Below, one piece after another: positions 24,640-33,996 of a DNA stretch of 42,373 nucleotides. This stretch comes from an uncultured Clostridia bacterium. GTDB taxonomy: Bacteria > Bacillota > Clostridia > Christensenellales > CAMQZB01. The stretch is from assembly GCA_947039455.1 (NCBI GenBank), contig CAMQZB010000014.1, positions 1 through 42,373 on the forward strand, written 5' to 3'. How positions within the stretch are numbered: the stretch's first letter is position 1; the number at the start of each line of letters is the position of its first letter. The notes beneath the pieces were generated by a model that saw only the letters and a program-made list of their open reading frames with translations, had not been told where the DNA came from and did not search any database. Both the position numbers and the translations under genes were made by a program.

Positions 24640-25367
24640 TGTTCGTCTCCTTCCACAAGTGCGATATCGATATCTTCAAATTCTTTGCTTTGAGTAATAC
24701 TCACAAGCTGGTTTTTGATTAATTCAAGTATCGCCATAAGTGTCACAACGATTTCCATTTTTGACGGATTTTCTCCGAATAGTTTGAAAAATGTCGTAGT
24801 TTTTTTTATCTTTAGTACTTCAAGCAGTTTTTCAGTTTGAGCTTGAACAGTCATAGTATCTTTCGGGATAACTCTTGCTACCATTTTTTGTCTAACGTCT
24901 TCATCACCTGCCATAAGCATCATTTTCGTGAATGCGGCAAGCAATTTATCGATATCACTTTCTTTGAAAATAATCTTGTTAACAAATGCTTTTGGATCAC
25001 TTTCACGATAGAACTTCTTAATATCTTCAAGGGCTTTCAAGTCAACTGAGGCTTCCTTTATTATTTTATATTCCTCAAGTTTTCTTAACAACATTTCCCC
25101 GTCGTCTTCATAATCATCGTCAATTTCCTCATAACGAGGCAATAATGATTTTGATTTTATCTCAAGCAAAGTTGAAGCTACTGATAAAAACTCCGAAGCT
25201 GTTTCCATGTCTAAACGGTCAAGCTCTTTCATATACTCTAAAAATTGCTCGGTAACATCGGATAAAAATACAGTTTCAACGTCTAGTTTGCTGTCCTTAA
25301 TAAGATGCAAAAGCAAATCTAGTGGGCCGTCAAAATATTCTAAATGAAATTTAAATGCGTCACTCAT
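24636..25367 (-). CDS. scpA: Segregation and condensation protein ScpA
   Basis: The kleisin that bridges the Smc dimer. The 243-residue product starts with the family-defining FHLEYFDGPLDLLLHLIKDSKLDVE and has SEFLSVASTLLEIKSKSLLP. The C-terminal Smc-head-binding winged helix (TTTFFKLFGENPSKMEIVVTLMAILELIKNQ) is present. It begins right after the M50 protease stop (TAATATG, two bases between) and overlaps scpB, so the three genes are tightly packed. Confidence 0.96.
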   Translation of the reverse strand: MSDAFKFHLEYFDGPLDLLLHLIKDSKLDVETVFLSDVTEQFLEYMKELDRLDMETASEFLSVASTLLEIKSKSLLPRYEEIDDDYEDDGEMLLRKLEEYKIIKEASVDLKALEDIKKFYRESDPKAFVNKIIFKESDIDKLLAAFTKMMLMAGDEDVRQKMVARVIPKDTMTVQAQTEKLLEVLKIKKTTTFFKLFGENPSKMEIVVTLMAILELIKNQLVSITQSKEFEDIDIALVEGDEQ

Positions 25368-25368
25368 A

Positions 25369-26040
25369 TTACATCGGTATCCCTAAAATTATATAGCCCC
25401 AGAACGATTCTAGTCCACCCACAATAAGGTTGCTTAACAAGTAGAACGGGTTTAACGAGCTTGGCATTAACCACATAAATGCCATAAATCCAAGCAACGT
25501 GTATTGAGCATTATTACGCATAAAACGAACGTATTTATTGTTCGGTCTTGAAGCTAACTCCACAAGTCTGAAGCCGTCAAGAGGGTAAATTGGAATTAAA
25601 TTAAATAGCATAAGCGTGATATTTAAGACAAATGAATACATCAAAATATATTTTATAAATTCGTCGAACATTAACATATCAGGTAGATATTTTATTGCTA
25701 AATAATATAATGGCGCAGAAATAAGTGCAATAACTAGGTTAGTTAAAACACCTGCTATTGATACTTGAAAGTACCCTTTTTTGTAGTTGTGGAAATTTCT
25801 TGGGTCGATTGGAACTGGTTTTGCGTAACCAATACCTACGATTACAAACATCATTGCACCCATTAAATCAAAGTGATTCATAGGATTAAAATTCATTCTT
25901 CCGCTGTATTTAGCAGTATTGTCTCCGTTTCTCATTGCCGCATAACCATGGGCAACTTCGTGTGCCATAACTGCAAAAACAAAGGCTACTAACGCCCCTA
26001 AAAATGCTATTGGTCCTGCTTGTCTAAATATATTTATCAT
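25369..26040 (-). CDS. Site-2-protease-like M50 zinc metalloprotease
   Basis: A 223-residue membrane protein with the active-site motif HEVAHGYAA at residues 27-35 inside the first transmembrane region. The second motif NLIPIYPLDGFRLVEL (N..PxDG type) lies in a later one, and there are about five or six hydrophobic segments in all. This is the compact Rip/YwhC-like subfamily of intramembrane proteases without PDZ or CBS domains. Proteins of this family often sit next to scpA in Firmicutes, which is the order here. The natural substrate is unknown. Confidence 0.9.
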   Translation of the reverse strand: MINIFRQAGPIAFLGALVAFVFAVMAHEVAHGYAAMRNGDNTAKYSGRMNFNPMNHFDLMGAMMFVIVGIGYAKPVPIDPRNFHNYKKGYFQVSIAGVLTNLVIALISAPLYYLAIKYLPDMLMFDEFIKYILMYSFVLNITLMLFNLIPIYPLDGFRLVELASRPNNKYVRFMRNNAQYTLLGFMAFMWLMPSSLNPFYLLSNLIVGGLESFWGYIILGIPM

Positions 26041-26053
26041 ATTTCTGTTTCCT

Positions 26054-27376
26054 TTACTTTATAAATTCAGGGATAACATCATTTCGAACGATGTCCTGAT
26101 TGTTTTGCGGTTTAACCATATAGTCAGCTTTGCCGTTTTGCACAGCTACCATTGGCGGAATATAGTTTCTGTTATAGTTTGAAGCCATTGAATAATTGTA
26201 TGCACCAGTTGAGAAAACGCAAACTAAATCGCCTTTTTTCGCTTTTTGCAACATTATATCTTTTGAAATAATATCACCACTCTCACAACATTTTCCAGCT
26301 AGCGTAATTAAGTCATCAGCGGTTTCGTTAGCTCGATTAGCAATACACGCAGAATATCTTGAACCGTATAGTGCATATCTTGGATTGTCGAACATTCCAC
26401 CATCAATCATAACGTACTTTCTAATATTGGGAATATCTTTCACCGAGCCAACGGTGTAAAGGGTAACCCCCGCTTCACCAACTACTGCACGCCCCGGTTC
26501 AACAGTTAGGAAAGGTTTTTTCAGTGATTTTTTCTTTATTTCGCTTTTCACGGCGTTGATTAATGCAAGCAAGTGATTTTTGTAAGTTTCGATAGTGAAA
26601 ACTTTGTCTTCACCTTCATAGTAAATTCCAAAGCCACCGCCCATGTTTAATTCTTCCGTTTCAACACCGTAAGTTTCTTTTATCACTAACATAAAGTCAG
26701 TCATTACTCTTGCGGTTTCAACGTATGCTTCATGCTCGAAAATTTGTGAGCCTATATGAGTGTGAATACCACGAAATTTCAGGCTTGGTTGTTTTAGAAT
26801 TTCACCAATTCCTTCTATCGCTGTACCGTTTGAAATAGACAAGCCAAACTTGCTATCTTCACAAGCTGTCATAATAAATTCATGAGTATGAGCTGAAATT
26901 CCAGGGTTTAGTCGAAGCAAAACTTCCACTACTTTATTATTGTTTTTAGCAATTTCAGCAACTAACTTAATATCGTCAAAATTGTCTAAAACAATACAGT
27001 TTATATTATTTTGTATTGCCATTTCTATTTCTCTTGGCAATTTATTGTTTCCGTGAAGTTCAAGTTTTTCAGCAGGGAAACCAGCTTTCAAAGCGGTGTA
27101 TAATTCACCCTCCGAAACCACATCACAACCAGCCGAAGTTCCTGCTACTAATTTATACATCGCCATGTTAGACAATGCTTTACTAGCATACAACATTCTT
27201 CCGTTGCCGTATTCACTTTCAATAGTCTTAGTGAAAACATCAATTATTTTAGTTATATAGTCAATATCAATAACGTATAAAGGAGTACCGAATTTTTCCG
27301 CAAGTTGAACAGTGTCGCATCCGCCGATTTCAATATGACCAACGTTATTAATTTTTAAAGTATCTCTTGTATTCAT
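26054..27376 (-). CDS. lysA: Diaminopimelate decarboxylase
   Basis: Last step of lysine synthesis: removes CO2 from meso-diaminopimelate using pyridoxal phosphate. The 440-residue product has the PLP lysine (Lys66) in YASKALSNMAM, the fold-III GGGFGIYYEGED loop, and the active-site Cys region KCCESGDIISKD. YNYSMASNYNR lies near the C-terminus. There is no lysine riboswitch in the 60-base leader. It is first in an operon with the M50 protease and scpAB. Confidence 0.96.
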   Translation of the reverse strand: MNTRDTLKINNVGHIEIGGCDTVQLAEKFGTPLYVIDIDYITKIIDVFTKTIESEYGNGRMLYASKALSNMAMYKLVAGTSAGCDVVSEGELYTALKAGFPAEKLELHGNNKLPREIEMAIQNNINCIVLDNFDDIKLVAEIAKNNNKVVEVLLRLNPGISAHTHEFIMTACEDSKFGLSISNGTAIEGIGEILKQPSLKFRGIHTHIGSQIFEHEAYVETARVMTDFMLVIKETYGVETEELNMGGGFGIYYEGEDKVFTIETYKNHLLALINAVKSEIKKKSLKKPFLTVEPGRAVVGEAGVTLYTVGSVKDIPNIRKYVMIDGGMFDNPRYALYGSRYSACIANRANETADDLITLAGKCCESGDIISKDIMLQKAKKGDLVCVFSTGAYNYSMASNYNRNYIPPMVAVQNGKADYMVKPQNNQDIVRNDVIPEFIK

Positions 27377-27432
27377 AGCATTTCACCAACCTTTTAAATA
27401 GAGTATCTGTCACAAAAAACTTCTACATATAT

Positions 27433-27461
27433 ATTTTAATATATAATTATTCATAAGTCAA
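27433..27461 (-). promoter_or_regulatory. lysA promoter
   Basis: On the minus strand TTGACT (27461-27456), a 17-base spacer and TAAAAT (27438-27433), starting about 50 bases before the lysA ATG. Confidence 0.7.
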
Positions 27462-27482
27462 TGAAAAATAGCTTTAAATTAA

Positions 27483-28031
27483 ATGTATAAAAACTTCACA
27501 TCAAAATACAATAATCATATGAGCAATATATTAATTCCCGCAATGATTTCATTGTCACGTATTATTAATTTCCAAATCAAACTTGACTTGAACTTCTTTT
27601 TAGACGTACAAGCTAACATCGCACGGTTTTCCACCAAGTTTATTTTTCCTATTAAACTGAACTTTATGGACAAGCGTGACGAAAAACTGAAAAAAGATAT
27701 AATCCATGTGGGAGAAGAGTCCTTTTCCGCCATTTGGAAGAATATTTACGTTAAGTCTATTAACTGTGATTTGTTTTTATCTAATCAAGACCTAACGGAA
27801 AGTTTCACTTTTTACAACATCGGACAAATGCTGAACCAAACTATTTCACCTATATTATATACTTGTTTTGAAACTACACTCTTTGTTAATCCACAGTTTG
27901 TTGAGAAGGATAATTCACAAATTTTTCTGCAATCATCAATATATTTCTCTTTTATTTCAATATTTGTAATACTTTATGCAATTATTGTAGATACTACGAA
28001 AAACATATTAATGAACAAAGAAATTTTGTAG
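27483..28031 (+). CDS. DUF2953-like membrane-associated protein
   Basis: A 182-residue protein I do not recognise from sequence alone. A hydrophobic C-terminal segment (FSFISIFVILYAIIVDTT) and an amphipathic middle are visible. The stretch TLFVNPQFVEKDNSQIFLQSSI resembles the PdF-type core of DUF2953. DUF2953 genes commonly sit between scpAB and gerW/ytfJ in clostridia, and here it is directly upstream of gerW (9-base gap). I have weak motif support and good context support. No clear ribosome site precedes the ATG at 27483, so the start is uncertain; an ATG at 27519 is also possible. Confidence 0.55.
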   Translation: MYKNFTSKYNNHMSNILIPAMISLSRIINFQIKLDLNFFLDVQANIARFSTKFIFPIKLNFMDKRDEKLKKDIIHVGEESFSAIWKNIYVKSINCDLFLSNQDLTESFTFYNIGQMLNQTISPILYTCFETTLFVNPQFVEKDNSQIFLQSSIYFSFISIFVILYAIIVDTTKNILMNKEIL

Positions 28032-28040
28032 AGGTATTAT

Positions 28041-28427
28041 ATGACAAACAATAAAGAAAATCAAATCGACCAAGTAATGCAAAGTGCAATGAACAATCTC
28101 AAAGAACTTGTGGACGTTAACACCGTTGTTGGCAAGCCTTTTACGTCCCTTGACGGTACGGTGATCGTACCCGTTTCTAAAGTTACTATGAGTTTCTTGG
28201 TTGCTGGTGGAGAGTATCAAACTAGCACAAGAATTGAAGGGGAAAACTACCCCATGACTGCTGGTAGCGGTGGCTATGTGCAACTTGCTCCTATCGGTTT
28301 TCTAGTGGGTTCTGGCACGGAAATGAAAGCTATTTCCGTTTCTAAAGACGAATCTGGTTACAGTAAATTTGTGGACGCTACTTTTGATTTTATTAGTTCA
28401 AAAATTAAAAATAAAGATGGAGAGTAA
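28041..28427 (+). CDS. gerW: GerW/YtfJ-family sporulation protein
   Basis: A 128-residue protein of the YtfJ (GerW) family. In B. subtilis it is made in the forespore and needed for normal germination. The core GKPFTSLDGTVIVPVSKVTMSFLVAGGEY is followed by a glycine-rich GGYVQLAPIGFLV, both typical. The usual length of 120-160 residues is met. It is preceded by GAGGT and followed 6 bases later by dacF, so it belongs to the DUF2953-gerW-dacF unit. Confidence 0.9.
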   Translation: MTNNKENQIDQVMQSAMNNLKELVDVNTVVGKPFTSLDGTVIVPVSKVTMSFLVAGGEYQTSTRIEGENYPMTAGSGGYVQLAPIGFLVGSGTEMKAISVSKDESGYSKFVDATFDFISSKIKNKDGE

Positions 28428-28433
28428 CATTAT

Positions 28434-29270
28434 ATGACAATAAAAATTTCTTCTTTTTTCAAATTTATATTTGCAACCGCACTGTCGCTAGTATTGCTAT
28501 TTTCTTTTTCAGTTATGCCAAACTCTACTGCTTACGGAGATAATAAGAATAAAACTGATGCGAAAAAACCTATTCCTGCATACTGTGTTATGGATATGGA
28601 TACTGGGAAAATCTTGGTTTCTTCCAACGAAAATCATCAACAGGGTATAGCTTCTTTAACGAAAGTAGTAACGGCTATTACCGTTCTTGAGAACATGGAA
28701 TATTTGGAAAAAAAATACTGTGTACCAAAATCAGCTACTTTAGTTGAGGGGTCTAGTATTTATTTGCAAAAGGGCGAACCTATTTCTGTGAAAGAACTTC
28801 TTTACGGTCTTATGCTAAGATCAGGTAACGATTCCGCACATATGTTATCACAAATAATTGGCGGTAGCAATGAAGGGTTCGGTGAATTAATGAACGAAAC
28901 AGCAATTAATGCAGGGGCAACCGATAGCAATTTTACAAATCCACACGGACTTGATGAGATTAATCACTACTCAACCGCTTACGACTTATGTAAAATAACC
29001 TCTTATGCTATGAAGAACCCTACTTTTAGTGAGATTTCTGGTAGTAAAAAATATCAGGGAGAACGTACAACTTATTTCAACAAAAACAAAATGCTAAATC
29101 TTTACGATGGCGCAACTGGTGGTAAAACTGGGTACACGAAAAAATGTGGCAGATGTCTTATTACTACTGCAACTCGTGAGGGGAAAAACCTTGTATGTGT
29201 TGTTTTGAACCAACCTGACATGTGGACTTTGTCTAGTAGTTTATTAGACCAAGGTTTTACTAAAAAATAA
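28434..29270 (+). CDS. dacF: D-alanyl-D-alanine carboxypeptidase (DacF/PBP5-like)
   Basis: Trims the terminal D-Ala from peptidoglycan stem peptides on the outer face of the membrane. The signal peptide (FKFIFATALSLVLLFSFSVMPNSTAYG) is followed by the serine transpeptidase-fold motifs: SLTK (SxxK), SGN (SxN, in LRSGNDSAHML) and KTG (in GGKTGYTKK). The 278-residue protein ends soon after the KTG domain. The usual C-terminal PBP5 domain and amphipathic membrane anchor, giving about 380 residues, are missing. The linkage to gerW suggests spore cortex or sporulation use. Confidence 0.92.
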   Translation: MTIKISSFFKFIFATALSLVLLFSFSVMPNSTAYGDNKNKTDAKKPIPAYCVMDMDTGKILVSSNENHQQGIASLTKVVTAITVLENMEYLEKKYCVPKSATLVEGSSIYLQKGEPISVKELLYGLMLRSGNDSAHMLSQIIGGSNEGFGELMNETAINAGATDSNFTNPHGLDEINHYSTAYDLCKITSYAMKNPTFSEISGSKKYQGERTTYFNKNKMLNLYDGATGGKTGYTKKCGRCLITTATREGKNLVCVVLNQPDMWTLSSSLLDQGFTKK

Positions 29271-29352
29271 TATCAATAAATGAAATTAATAAATTTCATT
29301 AACTATATATACAATATAAATACAATAACTATATAATTTTATACGACAATTC

Positions 29353-29412
29353 AATAATTCGAATTATTTGCAATAAAAAAAAGCTATGTAGAAAAATCTA
29401 CATAGCTTTTTG
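29353..29412. terminator. Bidirectional terminator between dacF and ppdK
   Basis: A perfect stem of about 13 bp (AAGCTATGTAGA with TCTACATAGCTT, loop AAAA), A-run before and T-run after, spans 29377-29412. A 16-base perfect palindrome (29353-29368) lies just upstream. The genes converge here. Confidence 0.92.
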
Positions 29413-29449
29413 TCATTTATAATTTATTTATCTATTTAATTAATTAAAA

Positions 29450-32077
29450 TTAAACTCTTGGGTTTTTGATGTTAGCTTGAGCCGCAGCCAATTTTGCAAT
29501 TGGAACACGGAAAGGTGAACATGAAACGTAAGCAAGACCTGCATTGTGACAGAATTCAACTGATGAAGGATCTCCACCGTGCTCTCCACAGATTCCAAGC
29601 TTGATGTCAGGTCGTACTGAACGTCCTAATTTACATGCCATTTCTACAAGTTTTCCAACGCCGTCTTGATCTAATTTTGCAAACGGATCTTGTTCGAAGA
29701 TTTTCTTAGTATAGTAATCTTCCAAGAACGTTCCAGCATCGTCACGAGAGAAACCGAAAGTCATTTGTGTCAAATCGTTAGTTCCGAATGAGAAGAACTC
29801 AGCCTCTTTAGCGATTTCGTCAGCAGTGATTGCAGCACGAGGTACTTCGATCATTGTTCCAATCATGTATTTGATTGTCAAACCTTGCTCTTTCATAACT
29901 CTTTCAGCAGTTTCAACTACAATGTTTTTAACGTATTTCAATTCTTTGATTTCTCCAACAAGAGGAATCATGATTTCTGGAACTACTTTAATTCCACGTT
30001 TGTTACAATCGATAGCAGCTTCCATAACAGCTTGAGTTTGCATTTCAGCAATTTCAGGATATGTAACTGATAAACGGCAACCTCTGTGTCCTAACATTGG
30101 GTTGAATTCTTTCAAACCTTCAACTGTTGCTTTCAAAGTTTCAAAGTCAAGTTTCATCTCAACTGCTAATGCTCTGATTTCAGCGTCAGTATGTGGTACG
30201 AATTCGTGTAATGGTGGATCTAAGAAACGAATAGTAACTGGCATTTCTTTCATTTCGTTGTAGATACCGATGAAATCGTTCTTTTGAATTGGAAGAATTT
30301 TAGCCAAAGCTCTTTTTCTTTCCTCAACAGTTTTAGAAACGATCATTTCACGGATAGCGAAAATTCTGTCTTCTTCGAAGAACATATGCTCAGTTCTTGT
30401 AAGACCAATACCTTCAGCTCCGAATTTGATAGCTGTTCTAGCATCAGCTGGAGAATCTGCATTAGTTCTAATTTTCATAGCTCTAAATTCATCAGCCCAA
30501 CCCATGATTGTATAGAAGTCACCTTCAACTGAAGCGGCAATAGTTTTAACTGCTTGTCCGTAAACTTTACCAGTTGAACCATCTAAAGAGATAGGCGCAA
30601 GCTCGTTGTAAGTTTTCCCACCAACAGTGAAAGTTTTAGTTGATTCGTTGATAACAACTGATCCACAACCAGCTACACAACAAGTTCCCATTCCACGAGC
30701 AACAACGGCAGCGTGAGATGTCATACCACCACGAGCAGTCAAGATACCTTGAGCAGCATACATACCTTCGATGTCTTCTGGAGAAGTTTCAAGTCTAACC
30801 AAAACAACTTGTTTGCCTTGCTCAACTAATTCCATAGCACGTTCAGCAGTGAATACAGCCAAACCAGTAGCAGCACCAGGAGATGCTGGAAGACCAGTTG
30901 CAATTACTTCAGCAGCTTTCAAATCAGCAGCGTCGAATTGTGGGTGTAGTAAAGCGTCTAATTGTTTAGGGTCAATCATCATAAGAGCAGTCTTTTTGTC
31001 GATCATACCTTCTTTAACTAACTCAATAGCGATTCTAAGAGCAGATTTAGCTGTTCTTTTTCCGTTACGAGTTTGAAGCATGAACAAAACGCCTTCTTCG
31101 ATAGTGAACTCCATGTCTTGCATGTCTTTATAATGTTGCTCTAATTTGTTAGCAATGTTAACGAATTGAGTGTAAATAGCAGAATTTTGTTTTTCAAGTT
31201 CAGAAATTGGAAGTGGAGTTCTGATACCAGCAACAACGTCTTCACCTTGTGCATTCATCAAATATTCTCCGTACAATTTCTTTTCACCAGTAGATGGATC
31301 ACGAGTGAACGCAACACCAGTACCTGATTTTTCGCCCATGTTACCGAATACCATTGATTGAACATTAACCGCAGTTCCCCAATTTGATGGGATATCGTTC
31401 ATTCTTCTGTAAACGTTTGCACGTGGGTTGTCCCATGAGCTGAATACTGCTTTAACAGCTTCAATTAATTGAACTTTAGGGTCTTGAGGGAACTCAGTTC
31501 CCATTTCTTTTTTATATAAATCTTTGAAAGTATCAGCAACTTTTTTCATGTCATCGCCGCTAAGCTCAGTATCTAATTCAACGCCTTTGCTTTTTTTGAT
31601 TTCATCAAGAATTCTTTCAAATTTTGATTTCTCTAAACCAATTACTACGTCAGAGAACATTTGAATAAATCTTCTATATGAATCGTAAGCAAATCTTTTG
31701 TTTCCAGTCTTTTTAGCAAGACCTTCAACCGTTACGTCATTAAGACCAAGGTTCAAAACCGTATCCATCATTCCTGGCATAGAAGCACGAGAACCTGAAC
31801 GTACAGAAACTAAGAATGGGTTTTCTAATGAACCGAATTCTTTACCTGCTTCAGCCTCCAAAGCTTTCATAGCATTTTCGATTTCAGCAATAACTTCATC
31901 AGTTAAAACCTTACCATCTTCGTAGTACTTGTTACAAGCATCAGTAGTTACAGTGAATCCAAATGGAACTGGCATTCCAAGAGAAGTCATCTCAGCAAGG
32001 TTTGCACCTTTACCACCAAGAAGCTCTTTTCCTAATCCTTGACCTTCGTTAAAAAGGTAAACATATTTGTTTGACAT
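29450..32077 (-). CDS. ppdK: Pyruvate, phosphate dikinase
   Basis: Interconverts pyruvate, ATP and Pi with phosphoenolpyruvate, AMP and PPi; common in clostridial glycolysis. The 875-residue product has the N-terminal ATP-grasp domain (GGKGANLAEMTSLGMPVPFGF, SVRSGSRASMPGMMDTVLNLG). The phospho-histidine swivel is GGMTSHAAVVARGMGTCCV. The C-terminal PEP-binding barrel has HRGCRLSVTYPE, GTNDLTQMT and CGEHGGDP with the catalytic Cys. AGGAGGG precedes the ATG. No ppdK regulatory kinase gene is adjacent. Confidence 0.98.
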   Translation of the reverse strand: MSNKYVYLFNEGQGLGKELLGGKGANLAEMTSLGMPVPFGFTVTTDACNKYYEDGKVLTDEVIAEIENAMKALEAEAGKEFGSLENPFLVSVRSGSRASMPGMMDTVLNLGLNDVTVEGLAKKTGNKRFAYDSYRRFIQMFSDVVIGLEKSKFERILDEIKKSKGVELDTELSGDDMKKVADTFKDLYKKEMGTEFPQDPKVQLIEAVKAVFSSWDNPRANVYRRMNDIPSNWGTAVNVQSMVFGNMGEKSGTGVAFTRDPSTGEKKLYGEYLMNAQGEDVVAGIRTPLPISELEKQNSAIYTQFVNIANKLEQHYKDMQDMEFTIEEGVLFMLQTRNGKRTAKSALRIAIELVKEGMIDKKTALMMIDPKQLDALLHPQFDAADLKAAEVIATGLPASPGAATGLAVFTAERAMELVEQGKQVVLVRLETSPEDIEGMYAAQGILTARGGMTSHAAVVARGMGTCCVAGCGSVVINESTKTFTVGGKTYNELAPISLDGSTGKVYGQAVKTIAASVEGDFYTIMGWADEFRAMKIRTNADSPADARTAIKFGAEGIGLTRTEHMFFEEDRIFAIREMIVSKTVEERKRALAKILPIQKNDFIGIYNEMKEMPVTIRFLDPPLHEFVPHTDAEIRALAVEMKLDFETLKATVEGLKEFNPMLGHRGCRLSVTYPEIAEMQTQAVMEAAIDCNKRGIKVVPEIMIPLVGEIKELKYVKNIVVETAERVMKEQGLTIKYMIGTMIEVPRAAITADEIAKEAEFFSFGTNDLTQMTFGFSRDDAGTFLEDYYTKKIFEQDPFAKLDQDGVGKLVEMACKLGRSVRPDIKLGICGEHGGDPSSVEFCHNAGLAYVSCSPFRVPIAKLAAAQANIKNPRV

Positions 32078-32123
32078 TTAAATCTGCCCTCCTAAATTAT
32101 TCTAAATTATTTCATCATTTTGG

Positions 32124-32144
32124 CACCGATTTAATTTATCGGTA
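32124..32144 (-). promoter_or_regulatory. Small hairpin in the ppdK leader
   Basis: ACCGAT and ATCGGT pair around a 7-base loop in the 5' untranslated region, about 50 bases before the ppdK ATG. Its role is unknown. Confidence 0.35.
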
Positions 32145-32154
32145 TCCACATATA

Positions 32155-32183
32155 ATTTTATACTATATCTTACAAAATATCAA
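32155..32183 (-). promoter_or_regulatory. ppdK promoter
   Basis: On the minus strand TTGATA (32183-32178), a 17-base spacer and TAAAAT (32160-32155), beginning just after the recO stop. Confidence 0.6.
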
Positions 32184-32200
32184 CCAATTTTACATGAATT

Positions 32201-32932
32201 TTATGACATTTTAATATATTCTATTAAACTTCTGTTAGAAAACCCTAATTTATATTCTATGTACCTATGTAAAAACTTCAAAACAGCAACATAATCTTCT
32301 TTTCTTTGCCTGATTTGAGGTAATTGTTCATAAGAGCTATTTACTATTAATTCTAAAACTTTAAACATTTTTATAGAAAGAGCAGGGTTATCTCCCCTAC
32401 ATTCTTCGCATAAAAAACTACTTTCTTCCACATTGAAATACACGTTTTTAGAAATTTTTTCGTCACAACCACTACAATTCACCGATGGCAAACCATAGCC
32501 TGTTGACTGTAACCCATCAAAGAAAATTTTTACAGCTAGAGCTTTTGTGTCCTCTCCTGCTTCCGAAATGTCACGCATTGCTTTCACTATAAAAATAAAT
32601 TCACGTCTAGTGTCTTGCCCGTCACTTGTTATTCTGTCAACAAATTCCAAAACGCTACAAGCAAGGTAGTATTTTTCGATATCTTGCCTTATGTCGTAGA
32701 AGGCTTCAATTAAATCACAGCCTGTTAAAATAGGCATGCCTCTGCCTGTTGCCAGCTCAAAATCCCCAAAAGAAAAAGGCTCAGTTGCGAATTTCAACTT
32801 TGCCTTTGCTTTTTTTACAGACCTAGCTTTAAAATTAATTTTGCCTTGTTCAAAGGTAAGGATAGTAACTTGCTTGTCACTTTCCCCAAAATCAGCGTTT
32901 TTAATAACTATTCCTTTTAATTTTTTGTCCAC
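32201..32932 (-). CDS. recO: DNA repair protein RecO
   Basis: Loads RecA onto SSB-coated single strands together with RecR and RecF. The 243-residue product has the N-terminal OB-fold (KGIVIKNADFGESDKQVTILTFEQGKI) and a helical domain. The zinc site is CSGCDEKISKN...LCEEC, with two CxxC pairs. The start codon is GTG, and its first base is the last base of the yqzL TAG stop. It ends the yqfC-recO cluster. Confidence 0.95.
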   Translation of the reverse strand: MDKKLKGIVIKNADFGESDKQVTILTFEQGKINFKARSVKKAKAKLKFATEPFSFGDFELATGRGMPILTGCDLIEAFYDIRQDIEKYYLACSVLEFVDRITSDGQDTRREFIFIVKAMRDISEAGEDTKALAVKIFFDGLQSTGYGLPSVNCSGCDEKISKNVYFNVEESSFLCEECRGDNPALSIKMFKVLELIVNSSYEQLPQIRQRKEDYVAVLKFLHRYIEYKLGFSNRSLIEYIKMS

Positions 32933-33024
32933 TATTTCTTCCTTATTTCATTTAGAAGCAAATAATAACTTATCTTACCTGTTGTTTGAAATTTATCCCA
33001 CAAGTCTTTTTCAAAGTTATCCAT
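32932..33024 (-). CDS. yqzL: YqzL-like small protein
   Basis: A 30-residue protein, MDNFEKDLWDKFQTTGKISY and then YLLLNEIRKK. It has the YqzL pattern (a short W-containing helix, T-G-x-x-x-Y, then a YLLxxE helix). YqzL genes lie between era and recO in many Firmicutes, the same place as here, which is the main support. The function is unknown. A GGGGGTAG precedes the ATG at 33024. Its stop shares a base with the recO start. Confidence 0.75.
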   Translation of the reverse strand: MDNFEKDLWDKFQTTGKISYYLLLNEIRKK

Positions 33025-33093
33025 TTTTGGCTACCCCCGTTAATTAAGATAACCTAGTATGTGCTAAATGATTGTTTTTTAGTCGTTTATTTA

Positions 33094-33996
33094 CTAGTCG
33101 TTGTAAATTTTATTGTTATAACCAAATTCGCTAACTAAACTTGGTCTATCACGCCAGTTTTCTTTTACTTTAACAAATAAAGTCAAGAATACTTTTGCTT
33201 CCAAGAACCCTTCAAGGTCAATTCTAGCTTTCGTTGCAGTATTTTTCAATGCCGCTCCTTGCTTTCCAATTAAGATGCCTTTATGACTTTGTTTTTCACA
33301 AATGATATCAGCGGAAATTGTATATAGATTTTTCTCTTTGTCGTAGTCAAATTCTGGCAACTCAATAGAAATACCATGAGGAATTTCTGCATTGTAATAG
33401 TACAAAATTTTCTCACGAATACGCTCAGACACAAGATACATATAAGGTTTGTCCGTTAGGTAATCCTCATCGTACATTCTCTCGCCCTCTGGCAAATTCT
33501 TTTCGATTTCTTCCATTAACATATCAAGATTTGTCAATCTGAAAACTGAAATTGGAATAATTGCTTTTACTCCAGCTACTGCACCAAGTTTTGGAACATA
33601 AGAAACTAATCTTTCTTTGTTTGCTCTATCAAGTTTAGTTAAAACTGCAATAACAGGCGTACCGCTTTCAACGTAATGCCCAAGAGCTTCCACGTCTTTA
33701 TCAGTTACAGGTTTTTCGCCGTCAAAAAGGTACAAGATCAAGTCAACTTCCGCAGTAGCTGAACGAATTCCTTGAACCATATATTTTGAAAGTGGATTGT
33801 TGGCTTTGTGAATACCTGGAGTGTCCACAAATACTATTTGTGAAGTTTCAGTAGTCAAAACACCATTAATTACATCACGTGTAGTTTGTGCTTTTGGTGA
33901 TACAATAGAGATTTTCTCTCCGATCAACTTATTTAGTAGTGTAGATTTTCCTACGTTTGGTTTACCTACGATTGTTACTTTTCCGAATTTATACAT
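33094..33996 (-). CDS. era: GTPase Era
   Basis: Binds 16S rRNA 3' ends and assists 30S maturation. The 300-residue product has the G-motifs GKPNVGKSTLLN, DTPGIHKA, LTKLD and the switch region SPKAQTTRD. A C-terminal KH domain carries the GKQGAALKNTATKARIDLE motif. It overlaps ybeY by 22 bases. Both genes act on ribosome maturation, as in other Firmicutes. Confidence 0.97.
   Translation of the reverse strand: MYKFGKVTIVGKPNVGKSTLLNKLIGEKISIVSPKAQTTRDVINGVLTTETSQIVFVDTPGIHKANNPLSKYMVQGIRSATAEVDLILYLFDGEKPVTDKDVEALGHYVESGTPVIAVLTKLDRANKERLVSYVPKLGAVAGVKAIIPISVFRLTNLDMLMEEIEKNLPEGERMYDEDYLTDKPYMYLVSERIREKILYYYNAEIPHGISIELPEFDYDKEKNLYTISADIICEKQSHKGILIGKQGAALKNTATKARIDLEGFLEAKVFLTLFVKVKENWRDRPSLVSEFGYNNKIYND

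Noticed and set aside
27377-27482. Lysine riboswitch in front of lysA
   Set aside because: The leader is only about 50 bases and holds none of the conserved core.
29353-29368. 16-base perfect palindrome as an operator
   Set aside because: It lies between two converging 3' ends, next to a terminator and AT-rich, so chance or terminator context is enough.
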